This document shows positions 1-53,589 of a stretch of 64,000 nucleotides of DNA, piece by piece (the first letter of the stretch is position 1; each line of letters begins with the position of its first letter). Location: positions 1 through 64,000 of the forward strand of contig WBMV01008416.1 of the NCBI GenBank assembly GCA_013396655.1, written 5' to 3'. This DNA is from Campylorhamphus procurvoides. Its lineage: Eukaryota; Chordata; Aves; Passeriformes; Dendrocolaptidae. The notes beneath the pieces are model-generated. The model made no database searches. It was not told where the DNA came from and worked only from the letters and a program-made list of their open reading frames with translations. Both the position numbers and the translations under genes were made by a program.

Positions 1-219
1 TTAGGTTAGACATTAGGAAGAATTTTTTTACAGAGGGAGTGATCAGGCATTGGAATAGCATGTCTAGAGAGGTGGTGGACTCACTGTCCCTGCAGGGTTT
101 TAAGTTGAGACTGGATGTGGCACTTAGTGCCATAATCTAGTAATCACAGTGGCGTTGGATCAAGGGTTGGACTTGATGATCTCAGAAGTCTCTTCCAACC
201 CAGCTGATTCTATGATTCT
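1..219 (+). repeat. CR1 LINE 3' end fragment
   Basis: 5'-truncated CR1 tail in + orientation: GGTTGGACTTGATGATCTCAG, then TCTTCCAACCCAGCTGATTC, ending ATTCTATGATTCT, the characteristic CR1 tail. It lies in GATB intron 1 and may extend left of the window. Confidence 0.9.
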
Positions 220-41157
<40,938 letters not shown>

Positions 41158-41500
41158 CCACAAGAGAAAAACTACGTAAGTGACTACAGAAACTTGTGCT
41201 TCATTCTGTCTGCAAACACATTTGGGTGTCTCCTCATGTAGCACTGGGCTTGTTGGTTATACTTCAAGCAGCTCCAAGCCCCAGCCTTCCCTGGATGCAT
41301 CAGCCAAAGGCAGATGGGCCAAAGAAAAGCAAGAGATGATACAGCCATCTGCATCTCTCTCACTTTGATGTGGCATTTGGAAATGTGATTTCTACACAGC
41401 CCTGGGCAACAAACTCCCAGGGGTGTCTGTGAGTATGCAGAAAGCTGAAGCTGTATGGGTTTGTCTTCTAATAAAGCAGGTGCAAACTCAGCTTTTATGG
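41158..41500 (+). other. GATB: GATB 3'UTR (short, predicted)
   Basis: Non-coding sequence follows the stop. The first good polyadenylation signal on this strand is AATAAA at 41470-41475. A T/G-rich stretch (GCTTGTTTGTGAG) begins about 25 bases later, which fits a downstream element. Predicted UTR length is about 330-340 nt. The cleavage position is inferred. Confidence 0.55.
41470..41475 (+). terminator. Candidate GATB polyadenylation signal AATAAA
   Basis: A canonical hexamer 313 nt after the GATB stop codon, followed by a GT-rich stretch. It is the first canonical hexamer I found on the + strand after the stop. Confidence 0.5.
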
Positions 41501-42769
41501 CTGCTTGTTTGTGAGAGGGGAAATTCACAGATCTCAAGTACTGTGTGTGGTGGTCCACACTAGTAACTCACTGTAAATTAGTGTAAGCACATTAGTAACC
41601 ATAATTAAAACAATAATGCAAACACAAAGAAGACCATGTCTGCCTCGATGCCTAACAGAAGGGGAAAAAACTTCCCTGCTATTATTCTTCCTGGATGGAT
41701 GGGGAAAGGATGAAATCACTACCTGCTTAAGCATGTGCCTGAGGCTAGTGCCGCAGGTAGAAGATTGTTTGTACTCCTCCTCTCAGCTATGTACCCAAAC
41801 ATCTGCTTTGCCTGCTGGAAGCTCTCAGTTCTGAGCAGTGCCTAAGGGATCTGTGCTGAGCCCTTCTGAGGGTCGCATCCCAGTTTGGTCTCAGGGGTTC
41901 AGAACACCAGATGTGCTTCTGCCAGGCCTGCACAAGCTACAGAGGAACAAGTAGAATCATAAAATATCCTGAGTTGGAAGGGACCCACAAGGATCATCAG
42001 AGTCCAGCTCCTGGCCCTGCACAGGACAGCTCCAAGAAACACACCATGTTCCTGAGAAAGTGGTGCCTTTCTCTGATGCAGTAGCTCAGTAAAGGGACCA
42101 CTTTCTCCAATTTCAGTTTTTCCTCTGCAGGCAAGACTTTGACCCTGTGTTACAAAGGCCCAGTGACTGGGGCTGCTGCTTCTCTGGCACATGGCTTTCT
42201 GCTATCACCTGGAACCGCACTGCTTTGGGGAAGGACTGAAACCTGCAGTTGACTTACCAAAATTGAGCAGGATTCAGCTGGTATCCAGGGCCTGCTCCAC
42301 TACTTAATCCTAAATAATGTTTTATGCTGGTGTTTTTTGTTTTCCTAGCTTCAACTGCACACTAAAATGCAGGGACCCAGAATTAACTTCCCCATCCCAA
42401 CCCACTTTAGCCAATCAAACCATTAACAGAAAATGCAACTAGAGGAAGCCTGTCAAATTTACATGTAGTAGGGAGAGAAATCCCATTTAGCATCAGGGGT
42501 TTGAAGTCCTTAAATCCCTCCTGGCGACTGCTAAGCTATACTTCTTAAAGATAACATTTACCTCAGGCCTCAGAGCTACTTCAGAATTTTGTTTAGAATT
42601 TGCCTCCAGAGCAGACATTGTCACAGGAGAGCAACAGGTGTGGCCCTGGGACTTCAGCCACCTTTTGCAAATGAGGTGCTTGCAACATTTGCTCAAAGTA
42701 GGTTGATGGCAGTTCCTTCTCCTGAGTCGCAGTGCTAATGTATGTTTGGAGGACGCTGCTGTACAAACT
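41501..42769. other. Convergent intergenic spacer between GATB and FHIP1A
   Basis: Sequence between the predicted GATB cleavage site and the most distal FHIP1A polyadenylation candidate. It holds one CR1 tail (41951-42060) and nothing else recognised. Confidence 0.55.
41951..42060 (-). repeat. CR1 3' end fragment, minus orientation
   Basis: GTAGAATCATAAAATATCCT then GAGTTGGAAGGGACCCACAA, GGATCATCAGAGTCCAGCTC and CTGGCCCTGCACAGGACA. This is the reverse complement of the tail at 61800-61882 (GATCCTTGTGGGTTCC...CAACTCAGCATATTCTGTG), so both belong to the same CR1 tail type. Confidence 0.9.
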
Positions 42770-42793
42770 GGCTTGTGGTTCAAGAGTGAACTC

Positions 42794-42823
42794 TTTAATC
42801 AGAAGGTTTTCAATACATTTAAT
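42794..42823 (-). terminator. Candidate distal FHIP1A polyadenylation signals (two ATTAAA)
   Basis: Two minus-strand ATTAAA hexamers, 24 nt apart, in AT-rich context: 42818-42823 then 42794-42799. Cleavage would fall near 42770-42780. It would leave about 1.3 kb between the 3' ends of GATB and FHIP1A. Confidence 0.35.
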
Positions 42824-43551
42824 GAATAAAATACATACCCATTATTCACAAAAAAATACAGCTGACAAAAAGCACTAACATGGTTGCAGTCAAAAAACCT
42901 GTCACCCTTCAAAAACCAATCAACCCAAACAGTCTAAACCTCTGGAAACTCCCCACATCACACCACTCCCAGGATTTTCATGTAGCTGGCCTTCCCACTA
43001 AGGCTTTTGCTACCACTTTTCACATCATGAGCAAAAAGTACCATTTTTAAGGTACTCACAGTGGTGTGAGTTTTCAGGTAGGTGTTCAGTCAATAAAGGT
43101 TTAGACTATACACCAAACTTTAAATACTGGGATTCTGTTAAACTCTTGCCATGGCAGCAAGAAACAAGGTGGCACAAGGACTTCTGCATGAAATCTTGAA
43201 TCTAAATTTTTAGGTTTAGAAAAACACCATTGTTTCCCAAAGGTGGTCCTCCAGGGCTAATGCTTGTTATTGCACAGCTGGATGCTGCTGTGCTGAGGTT
43301 CCCACTGCTGTAGTGGGCACCTCTTAAAAAAGAGAAATCAAAATGACAGTGTATTTGGAAGAGTAATAATTAAAGTGATTGAAAAGAAGGAAAGAGCTAA
43401 TGTAGGAAGGCTACTGCTGATAATTCTCTCTACTGGCTACTTCTTAGCCACTTACCATAGAATTATACTTTGCTAACATGCTACAAAACCTGTTAAAAAT
43501 CAGGTGCTCTACTGTGAGTACAGTCTGTATGAGTACATCATCCATCCAGGC

Positions 43552-44547
43552 CTGTGCAAAGCATTTGACACTGTCCTGCATGACATCCTTGTCTAAACTG
43601 GAGATACATGGATATGATGGATGGATCCCTTGGTGGGTGAGGAATTGGCTGGATGGTTACACTCGAAGAGCTGCAGTCAGTGGCTGGATGTCCAAGTGGA
43701 GACCAGTGATGAATGGTGTTCCAGGGTTGGTATCCTGAAGTGGTCCTGTTTAATATCTTTGCTGGTGACATGGACAGGGATCAAGTGCTCCTTCATCAAC
43801 AAGTTCACTGATGACACCACGCTGTGTGGTGTGGTAGACAGACTGGAGGGAAGGGATGGGATAGGATGATACCCAAAGGGACCTGGAGAGGCTTCAGAGG
43901 TGGGACTGTGCAAAGAGGTGGGACTTGGGGGTGCTGGTGGATGATGGATGACAAACTTGACATGACCCATCAGTGTGCCTTTGCAGCACAAAAAGCCTGG
44001 GCTGCATCAAGAGAGTAATGGCTAGCAGGTCGAGGGAGGTGATTCTGCCCCTCTGCTCTGGCGAGGCCTCACCTGTAGTACTGCACCCAGGTCTGGGGTC
44101 CCCAGCACAGGAAGGACCTGTTGGAGCAAGTCCAGAGAAGGGCCATGAAGATGATCAGAGGGCTGGAGCAGCTCTGCTATGAGCATAGGCAGAGAGCTGG
44201 GTCTTGTTCAGCCTGGAGAACGGAAGGCTCTGGAGAGACCTCATAACACCTTTGACAGCCTAAAGGGGGCTGACAAGAAAACTGGAGAGGGACATTTTAC
44301 AAGGGCATGTAGGGATAGGACTAGGGGGAATGGCTTTAAGCTGAGAGAGGGTGGGTTTAGGTTGGATATTAGGAAAGAAGACCCTTCTGTGAAGCACTAG
44401 AACAGGTTGCCCATAGAAACTGGAAGTGTTCAAGGTCAGGCTGGATGGGGCTCTGAATAACTTGGTCTGGAGGAAGGTGTCCCTGCACACAGCAGGTGAG
44501 TTAGAACTAGATTAAGTTCCCTTCCAACCCAAACCATTCTGTGATTC
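43552..44547 (+). mobile_element. CR1 LINE, 5'-truncated, decayed RT remnant
   Basis: About 1.0 kb, + orientation. It starts in RT-like sequence (KHLTLSC-type region matching AFDTVLHD in the + frame near 43560) and covers NWLDGYTRRAAVSGWMSKWR and KCSFINKFTDDTTLCGVVDR, where the catalytic FADD has become FTDD. Then come the conserved CR1 3' coding and UTR words (GGAGCAAGTCCAGAGAAGGG, GGTTTAGGTTGGATATTAGG), ending AACCATTCTGTGATTC. Frame breaks and truncation make it inactive. It lies in the downstream part of the possible FHIP1A UTR, antisense to it. Confidence 0.93.
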
Positions 44548-47500
44548 ACTCTAAGTCTTGATCTCTTTTCACCCCCACCTGCTAGACACAGTGGGTAACA
44601 AGAAAGATTAAAAGGGGATAATTGTAATACTCTTACCTTCCAGGGAAGGGAAAGAGCAGCCATAGTCTATAAATTTTGCACTATATTATTAAACAGTCAC
44701 TTCTGAATTTTTGTAAGAAGTCTTTTGCAGAGACACACAAAAATGTAAATTTCTTTCTGATGGAAAAGGAAAGTAGTTTGAGTCAACTGGTATCAAGATG
44801 ATGAAGCTTTTTAACATTTGTGGAAATATCAGCCACCAACTTCAAAGCAGTGGTAGTTGGCAGCACTTGGACTTAGCAATGGGAAGGCTCAGCAGGGGCA
44901 GCCAACGCTGTTCCCACTATGCCAGCCTGAATTAAGGGGCTCATCAGTCACCCCACGTCCTTTTGATTGAACTAATAAAACCAAAACATGGGATCTTTTT
45001 TGCCTGCCAAGGGCCTGAAACAGCAGTCTAAATACAACCACCACCTTCCCGTTCTCCTAAATGGAGCTAAAGGCAAATTCTAAATACTCAACAAGTGAAC
45101 TCTGTACTGAGCAAAACAGCTTTGGTTTGTATCTGTATAGCAGTAGCTGATGGGGCACGAAAAAAGACAGAGCCAGCAGCCTCAAGGAATTCAGTATCTG
45201 CTGTTGTAAAGACCAAACAAGCCCACAGGGCAGGTGGGTCTGCAGGGGAGAAGGCAGAGCCTGACTGAAGTGTTGGATGTCAGAACACTTTGCAGGCCAG
45301 GAGGCTGTTCTCAGTGTGGTTGTATCGAGCCTAGGAACTCAAGAATTAAGACTGAGGCTTTGACCCCAACCTGCAAGTCTCATTTAGCTACTCCAGTGCT
45401 CTCTGGTCTAATGATTGCAGATGCCATCTGTGTAACAGCATTAGGCAGGGTGAATTAAGGACAGTTTCATGCAGATTTTCAGCAGTAACTATCCATGAAG
45501 AGAGGCCCATGGAAAATGCTCACAAATTAAAAGCTGACACCAGACACTGTCACGACAATCTCATCTGCTCATTGCTGGAAGTTTTTTAGGAGGTCAGTCT
45601 TGAGGGTGGAGAGCTGATACTTACTATCCCATGTAGCTGAAGTATCCTGTATCTGAGGTTGCAAGAGGAGAAGAAATTTGTCTAAAAAGATGCCAGCAAT
45701 GCTGTTAAGTGGTGAAGAAAGAATTTCTAGCACTCAGCCTTGGCTGCAGAGTTTAATTTTAACTGTGTTAAAAATAGAAGCATATGATAGAAACCTTAAC
45801 TAAAAAATTTACAGCTAGAGTATTCACACTGTGATTTCACTGCGGCCCCTTCCCTCTGCACTTGTGTGGCGTCGTGTCAGAATTCTGTGATGTTCTCATT
45901 TCTGCCCTCAGCACCCTTCTACCTACACGCTTTCATAACCACTGACCTCAGCAGGACCTTCCGAGTGATTTATGGCCTTGTGTGCATGCTCAACATGGAG
46001 AGCATTTGGTTTTTTACACATAAAGAAAACCAAACTGGGTTTTCAGTCAACTGTTTTCTCAAACTGTGAGGGAGAAGAGGGAATAGCACACTGCTGGTCT
46101 TTTTGCCCTTGTTGCCTATATTGTCCTTGCAATGCTGTTTACAAATGCTCCAAAGTTGGTTGGATTCTGCTTCAGGCAACGGCCACATAAAACCAAGTTA
46201 CAGCAGAGAGGAGGTCAAGATTTACTGACCCAGATCCTTGGGAGCTTACCTGCACTGCTTTGGCTGTTGAGTGCATGTTGTCCCTGTCCCTTCAGAAGCC
46301 ACAAACTTTCAGGTAGGATATATACAGAAAGAATTCTATTGCTAATAGAGTGAGGAATGCAATAAAGTACAAAATCTTAAGTTGTCATGACCTGTAATTT
46401 GTTGCGCCTTTTTCTGCCCACTGTGATGGCAAATTTAAAATTCCATCTTGAAGAGCCCCAGGGCCAAGCCAGATCTGTGATTAGGGATGACCGCAGTGGG
46501 AACACAAAACTACCACGAATGCTCCTTCTCTTCTGACTGTAGTCCAACACACATCTCACATCCGGCCACACAGTCTGAATTTTAACTATAGTAAAGCAAG
46601 CTACAGGAATGCTCAGGTGCCGCCATGAGGCAACAATGCTGCAAAAAGAAGGCAGAGTTTAGTGAGCAATGCAGCTGTGCATGAACCCAATAAGAGCTGA
46701 CCTTCCCTCTAGGACCGTCCCAGTCCCAAACCCCTAAGATCTCCTGTAGGGTGTACAGGCATTTCACAACTGTCTGCAGCATTTGCTGATCAGCTGTATT
46801 GTGAGAGACCCTGACCTTCCCTTTATCTGTGTCTGGGAGGTCCAACTCATGACCCTGCAAATGACTCCCCTCTCACCTGCTGGCTCTGACCCAGAAAAAG
46901 ACTGGTGACAGCTGTGCCAGACCCCACATTACCCCAGCACAATCGCAGGCAGCAAATTAATCCACGCCACATCCACTGCCTTGTCATCACAGCCGCTGGA
47001 GAAAGCCCTGCATCTGAGTTCAGCACTTGGAGCGGCAGAGCCTGGACTACCATGATCCTCACAGGACTGCTTGAAGGCCAACAGCTTCTCTGTAGGGAAT
47101 GTTCCCTCCATGCACAGCCATTTTGTGTAAGCAAAGCAAAAGTTCTCCTGACGTATGGTCACATCATCCACAGCTTTAATTATCTAAAGCATTTACACCT
47201 GCTAAGCAGGTATAGACATCAGTAAGATGTTTTACCTTCTCATTTCTAAAGTGTGAGAGACCACATATTCAGACTGATCTGAGAGGCTGCTAGATTTTTT
47301 TCACACTGAAGCTCAAAACCCACTTTTACAACCCTGGAGTTTTACAGCAGACATTGGTTAGAGTTTTTTACACTGAGCTGCACTTGGACACCAAGAGACA
47401 CAAGTTGTTGGCTCAGGCTGCAGCAAGGGACACTGAGACCCAGAGCCACTCCCTCTCCTTTGAGGTCAGATGGCATTTCATCTGAGCTTTAGCCAAACTG

Positions 47501-50500
47501 ACACAGCAGCACTGGCCTGGAGGCAGTTTAGCTGTCTTGGATTTGACCCATCCATGTTATTTTTTGGTCTAAATCCAGGCTAGTTATTTTTAAAGTAGTC
47601 TGCAATAAAACACCACTGCTGTGAATTTGGCTTCATGAGAAATGTAAGTTTGCAGCAGGTATTTAGTCCACAATACGTAATTGTATGCATGAAGTCCGCT
47701 GAAGTGCCAAAGTTATTTGGTTGAGAAATGCAGCCTCTGCACAAAAGTTCCATCAGGGCTTTTAGCCCAGAGACTTCAGTCTTAATTTAATCCAGCTGCC
47801 ACACAAGAACCATTATAATCAATGAACAAAAAGAAGATTTGCACAGTCAGCAACAGAACGCCACTTTAAGCACCTACACATTTGAGGATCCAAGTAATGC
47901 TCCTTTTCATGAATAAGAGGCTTCCAACTGAGCATATAACAAATTAAGTACACTGATGCTGGGCCACAACATGTTTAGAAAAGCTGGGGGTCCCTAAAAA
48001 GTAAAATGCATTTAGTTAGAGCTGGGCTTTCACCACCAACAAAGTCACTGAAATAGCATTGCATTCCGTGGCTGTCTGCAGTCAGACAGCTGGCACCACC
48101 CTCATATTACCCAAATACCTATTTACGCAAGACTGACACCACCTTCACAAGGAGCAATTTTTACCCTCTTTGCACAGTTCTGGCCCAAAACATTACATAG
48201 CAGTGCTCTCCACCTGGACAAGTTCCATAGGACATGATCATTTTTAAGTTTACTATGAGCTTTTTCTTCCTGGTCCCTGATAAATCAGAGCAACACAAAT
48301 GTAAATTCTTAACTGCATTTCACACAAGGCAGGTGCCCCCTGCTAATCTGCGGTGTTTTACCTTTGGTTTGCTCGTTAACGTAAGAGGCCCAAGTGTCAC
48401 GTACACTCCGTTTCTTCTGATAACGCTAAAAAGATGCAAGGAAGAATATACTGTAATTATCTAAGTCAGATCTGGACACAGCAGCATCATTACTGTAGAG
48501 GGCCAGGGCTCTCTGAGTTAAAAGAAAATAAAGGAAAATCCCAGTATTCTACTCATAACCACAGATGCAATTTAAATGTTACAAATGTAATAGGAGCCAT
48601 CATAAAAACTGCAGGCATGACATAACAATTTCAGTAAACACAGCACAGTAAATTGCTTATTAAATCAAGCCGCCCTCAAACAGGAGCTGTGGCTACAAAT
48701 TCGAATGATACAATGACATAATTTAACTGCAACAAATCACACCGCTCCCATCCTTTTCTTTCCAATCCTGAGATCTCAGAGCGTCTTAGGGGAGCTAAAA
48801 AATACTTCCCGAAACACAAAACCTTCTGTGAGGTTTAAGCAGAGTGCACAAAAGGGTAGGGATTGTGTGTGCTCTGTGCTGGGTGGTGAACTTCTCTTGG
48901 TAAATAGAACTTAACCTCTTGAACTTAAACCCTTGGACTCTGCGGGATGCTGCAAGTTTGTTTACAAATGTTTTTCTCTGAAGGACTGAACAGACCACTT
49001 GGGCACTGTGCACGGGCCAAAGAGCAATTAGAATGGCGTTGTGGCAGAAACCCTGTTCAGGCTCACTGTCTATCCAGAACTGCTCCCATTCTAAAGCACA
49101 GCCCCTGCTGATGTCCAAAGTCCACTCCAATCATACTGTTTTTTCTCAAATTCTAGAAAATTTACCCATCTTAATAAAAATATCAAATCCCACCTGAAAG
49201 GCAATGGCACTAAGTAGATACTGCAGCAGAACATCACTGAATTCATCAGGTCTTTTACAAAGTGACAAACCCCAGTGAAAGAGGAAACAAATAATTTATG
49301 AACTAGATGCTTGGAAGGATGTATCTGGGTGTGCTGGTGGGAGGGACAGCCCATGCCCCCTGCGGGGAGTTTTCTCCTCCCCACAGAATACAGCTGAAAA
49401 CAGAAGTTCTCGTTTCTGTTCTTTCAAATCAAGGTCAGAAGTTACCAGGACAAAAGAGTGCATCTTTCACACCCAGAACCGCAACACCAACAACCTGATC
49501 TCATTTGAAATACCATAATATTCTTTAAGACACACATGGAGAAAATCAAATTCAAGAAAAATGCCTGGAATACAATAATAAATAAAGGCAGGAAGTACAG
49601 CACATGAATCACAAGTGTCCAAAGATCAGCATGTGCAAAGGGGATGCTGTTCTGAATGAAAGTTGCTGAGTGCTTTAGTACAATTAACACAAACCATGTG
49701 TATGTGTCCTGAGACTAACCCACCAGGCATCCAAAAATGACCAAAGGTAAAAGAGAATGACTACAATTGTTTTGAGACAAAGTGTTCACTTGTTAGGTAG
49801 GTTTCTGGAAAGATTCCTTGCTAGAGCAGAACAGCTTAAAAACACACTCCAAGGCTACATCCTTCAAAATGTGGCATTCACAGTTTGAAACATCTAGCAG
49901 GGGACTGGAAATTAACTTTGGTATCACTGAGCCACCACCTGCAGTCTTTGGAATAGATCTGCCAGTGCCAAGAGACTTCATTCGTGACTGACGCTGAGCC
50001 AGTGGGCCAAAGGGGGACTGCTCTAGTCACACACCCACCTGAGCGTGGGGAAAACCAGACCACAGAGCACTTCCTGACTCTTGGAAAGGGCACCATAGCG
50101 ATGTTGTCCTCGAGGGACCTACAGGCTGGACCACAGCTTGGATCACAGGCACAGGGTTTTTTCAGAAAAGGATGTGTCATTGGTGAGAGATGGGATAACA
50201 CCTTATCTAACTGGAGGGAAGGAGCTTATTAAACAAGCATTTGGCTGAAGAACTTATGCACACAGATGTGATTAATCTCAAAAGATCAACGTTTTCAAGC
50301 TAAATCACAGGTTCTAGATTTTGAAGACAGGAAGGGGCAATTCCTGCCAATAGCTTTTGTGCTGGGTGCCAGACATTATGCTGCTATCACAACTAAGACA
50401 TAGCTGCAAGTCTGATCCCACTAAGGAACCAAGTCATGCAGTCACACACATGATCTCCATTTTTACAGTCCTGAGCCAGGGTCACTGCACTCATCCACCT

Positions 50501-52743
50501 TTTCCTTTTGGGGAGGTGACAGGCAGATTCCCTGTTTTCAAGGGGACACTATCCACAAACACAGTTCTGACCTCTCAGCAAGAAGTCTTCCACAAGACTC
50601 CAGATTTCAAAGGCTGACTGTATCCTACTGGATGTAGAGCACGAACTCTACTACAGCTTATGAGGCAAATCTCCTTCCTCAAATTTACAGATGCTTTTTT
50701 GAGCAGTCCACATTTTAAAATCCCCATGTAGCTTAATAAACTTGCTGGGATGAAACTGCTGTGACTTCTTACATTTGTTGAAAACACCAGTTAAAATTAA
50801 CAACCTCAAAAGAAATCCCTTCTACCCAGCAAATAAAGATCCTTATTTTAGAATACAAAGGAAAGGAATGTTCATGTAGTAACCTTACTGCCTTGAGCAC
50901 TGGTCTGCAGAGTTCTTTATTTTAAAAGAAGCCAAATAATTCTCGACAATTCGTTTTTTAAAAAGTTCTTCAGAAAAAGGATTAGACTGCTTCCACAATT
51001 TAGCAAGTTTTGAGCCACTAAAGGTGAGCAGAAGACACTTTTCTTTTGCTCATATGGAGTTCCTAGCAGAAGAGGTGAGAAGCAGAGCAAGCACTGACCC
51101 TACATCCATAATACTAAAACACTTTCAACACATATTACTGAACTCCCTCAGGCCAGCCCTGTGAGTACAGCATGAAAGGAAACATTGCTGGTAATAGTGG
51201 GAGCAGAAATGGAGGAATGGGGAAAAAATCCACCATGCCCTAGGACAAGTTTAAAAAAAATAATAAAGAAAAAATCAGTCAATCTTATTACCCATTTGCA
51301 ACAAAAATGCAGGGGGGAAAAAAAAGAAAAAGAGAGAGCTCTTTTCGTCCTGGATAACCAAGATTTAAGAAAAAATCCACAGCCTTGGCTTCAGCTTCCA
51401 AGAAAGCTCATGAGGTGAAACAGGGCCATATGGAGGTCACTAGGTGATCTACAGGATGGTGATGCAATGGCACCTAAAAAAATAAACAAGTTAGAAATGA
51501 AAGCAAACCAGAGAGAGTCAGGAAGCAACATGACCCCCAGCCATCATGGAAGTGTCGACTGTGCAGCAAACAAGAGAAGATGGACCCAGACAAGTTCTTG
51601 AGGTGATCTGGGATTTTCTTCTTCCTTGGAACAACCTGCAGCAGTCTGACACAGTGAATGCAGATGCTTTAATCTATAGCTTGTAGATTAAAGGCAGAAC
51701 TTTTCTCAACCATCTAAAGGATTTAGAAGCTTAAATTGCACTGCAAATTGCAGAGGAATTTGACCTGTAATTAATTAAACTCTTCTGGAATGTCTTTGTT
51801 TTTTTTGTTTCAAAAGTGTTTTTTTCCTCACAGTTGCTGAGAAAGTATGTTTCAAGATCGGGATTTGGTTAAACTGGGCATCCCACATTATGGAATTAAA
51901 ATGAGCAGGAGAACTAATGTAAGCAAGTGTTATTTCTGATTTCCGTTTCTTCACATTTTTTGGAGTCACTGTTAGTTTCTATCCTGGAGATATGGGTTTA
52001 AGCCTTTCTTGAACTAAGCCACTCTTTATGTAGCCAACTACAGCACACTGGAAGTACAATTATATGACTCAGATAAGACAAAATTCAGTGGTGATGCACC
52101 AATTCATCATGTTTGGGTTCTTCTAATGAAGCCCATTACTCACAGAAGAGAAATTTCTCCAGCAGTTAGTCACCAGCAGACAGCTTTTCCCATTACTCCT
52201 TCCTTTTCTGCAGCTGGTGAATAGTTTGGTCCTCCCCTGACCATCCCAAAAGTGCAATATTAGGAAAAGGCAACACCTAAATTAAAAGTAAACAGACAGT
52301 ATTTAACTTTCCCTTAACTAAAGCCAAATTAACAATAAAACAGAACACCTTTCAAGAGCAAGCAAACCTTTTCCATTTAATAAAAAAAAGACAAAAACAG
52401 CCTGCTGTCCATTTAACACTACAGAAAGATAAATCTTTCTTTAGCTTATTAAAATAAGCACAAAAATAAACTACACACTAATAACAGCTTGCATAGAAAC
52501 ATTTTGTTTTGTACTTTGTGCAAATCTTACTAAATAAGGCATGCTTGAGTTTAGGTAGCAATGCAGTAGTTATCCAAGAATGCCAAATAACTGCAAGGAA
52601 AATTCCAGGCAGTCTGCAATCCACATCCACTTACAGAGTCCACTTGACTTCAAAGCCCAACAGCTGATAGCTGCAGATCTGTCTGCGACATAAGGCAATA
52701 TGGTATGTGTAGGGTCCAGCACCTGCTTTCAGCTACTCACGGG

Positions 52744-52749
52744 TTTATT
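52744..52749 (-). terminator. Candidate proximal FHIP1A polyadenylation signal
   Basis: AATAAA on the minus strand (TTTATT on +), about 590 nt after the FHIP1A stop. It is one of several candidates and unconfirmed. Confidence 0.3.
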
Positions 52750-53338
52750 ACACATAAGGATCACTTGAATTCAAAAAACCTGACCCCCCAGTTTAAAGGA
52801 TGTCTTTGGATGTGGATTGATAAGAACCCTGTTTTAGGGAAAAGGAACGGAAGAGAACAATGACACCAAGAAGCACAACCCTTTACATAAAGGGGTTTTT
52901 GTGCAGACTTTGCATGTCTTTTTATACTGTGAACTTTCCTCATGGGGCAATGCTTTTCAAACAAACTGTGTCTGAACAAGTTATCCAGAAGAGTGCATCT
53001 GGGAACAGAAAAAGGTAACATGTTTGCCTCTCTTAGCCAGCCTACAAGTGTCTAGTGCAGAAATTCAACTGGAATTACTAAAAAAGGGTGGCTGTGTAAA
53101 GAGGAAGGGATGAATAAGGAAGTTGCAGTAAGAGCATTATCAGAAATCTCTCAAATAAGTTATGCAGCACAGAGGGAAATTATAAGGCCTAACTGGAATA
53201 ATATTTTGCCTCCTTCTTCCCCCTCTAAATCAAGTATTTTCAGGAAATATTGAAGTACAACCTTCTTTTGTAAGCAGCTTTGCATTAAAAATCTGTTTAA
53301 ACTTCAAAAGCTTTTTTAAAACATATTTAAAAACCCCA

Positions 53339-53589
53339 CTAATAATAATCTTCAAAATCCCCCAGTATTTTGTAACATAAAATGGAATGTTCTTGGGCTA
53401 GAGCTGCCAACTCCTTCAGGAACTCGGGAAAAAGGGCAGCTGCAAGTACGGCGTTCCTCACGTGTGCAGGAAGGCTGGGATGAGCCAGGCCTTTCTTTCC
53501 TTTCTGTCCCAGGAAAGGCTGCAGTACAGCTGGGCAAGCTTCAGAGAGGTTCCTTCCTTTCCCTGCATTGCTGATGTGCTGGACATTAC
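53339..53589 (-). CDS. FHIP1A: FHIP1A terminal coding exon
   Basis: The acceptor is CTCCTGGCTTTAG, preceded by a T21 run (plus strand A21 at 53612-53632). It completes a Gly codon and encodes 82 residues, including VLQPFL, VRNAVLAAALFPEFLKELAA and LAQEHSILCYKILGDFEDYY, then TAG (53341-53339). The C-terminal peptide resembles the known FHIP1 family end, which confirms both exon and frame. Confidence 0.95.

Larger units (their letters stand above)
42770..53338 (-). other. FHIP1A: FHIP1A 3'UTR and downstream non-coding sequence (extent uncertain)
   Basis: No convincing coding exon lies here on either strand. Minus-strand polyadenylation hexamers include AATAAA at 52744-52749 (about 590 nt after the stop), another at 50916-50921, and ATTAAA at 42794-42799 and 42818-42823. 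The last pair sits in AT-rich sequence typical of a mammalian or avian 3' end. If it is used, the UTR would be about 10.5 kb. A decayed CR1 copy (43552-44547) lies inside. Only RNA data can fix the true end. Confidence 0.45.

Noticed and set aside
46847..47225. Overlapping open frames of 80-106 codons on both strands near 47 kb
   Set aside because: Open on several frames at once because of local GC content. No family motif and no convincing start or splice context. Probably FHIP1A UTR or downstream sequence.
48362..48425. The 64-nt splice-like block as a constitutive FHIP1A coding exon
   Set aside because: The FHIP1A reading frame already ends with a conserved C-terminus at 53339, upstream in transcription. 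The block can only be an alternative or UTR element.
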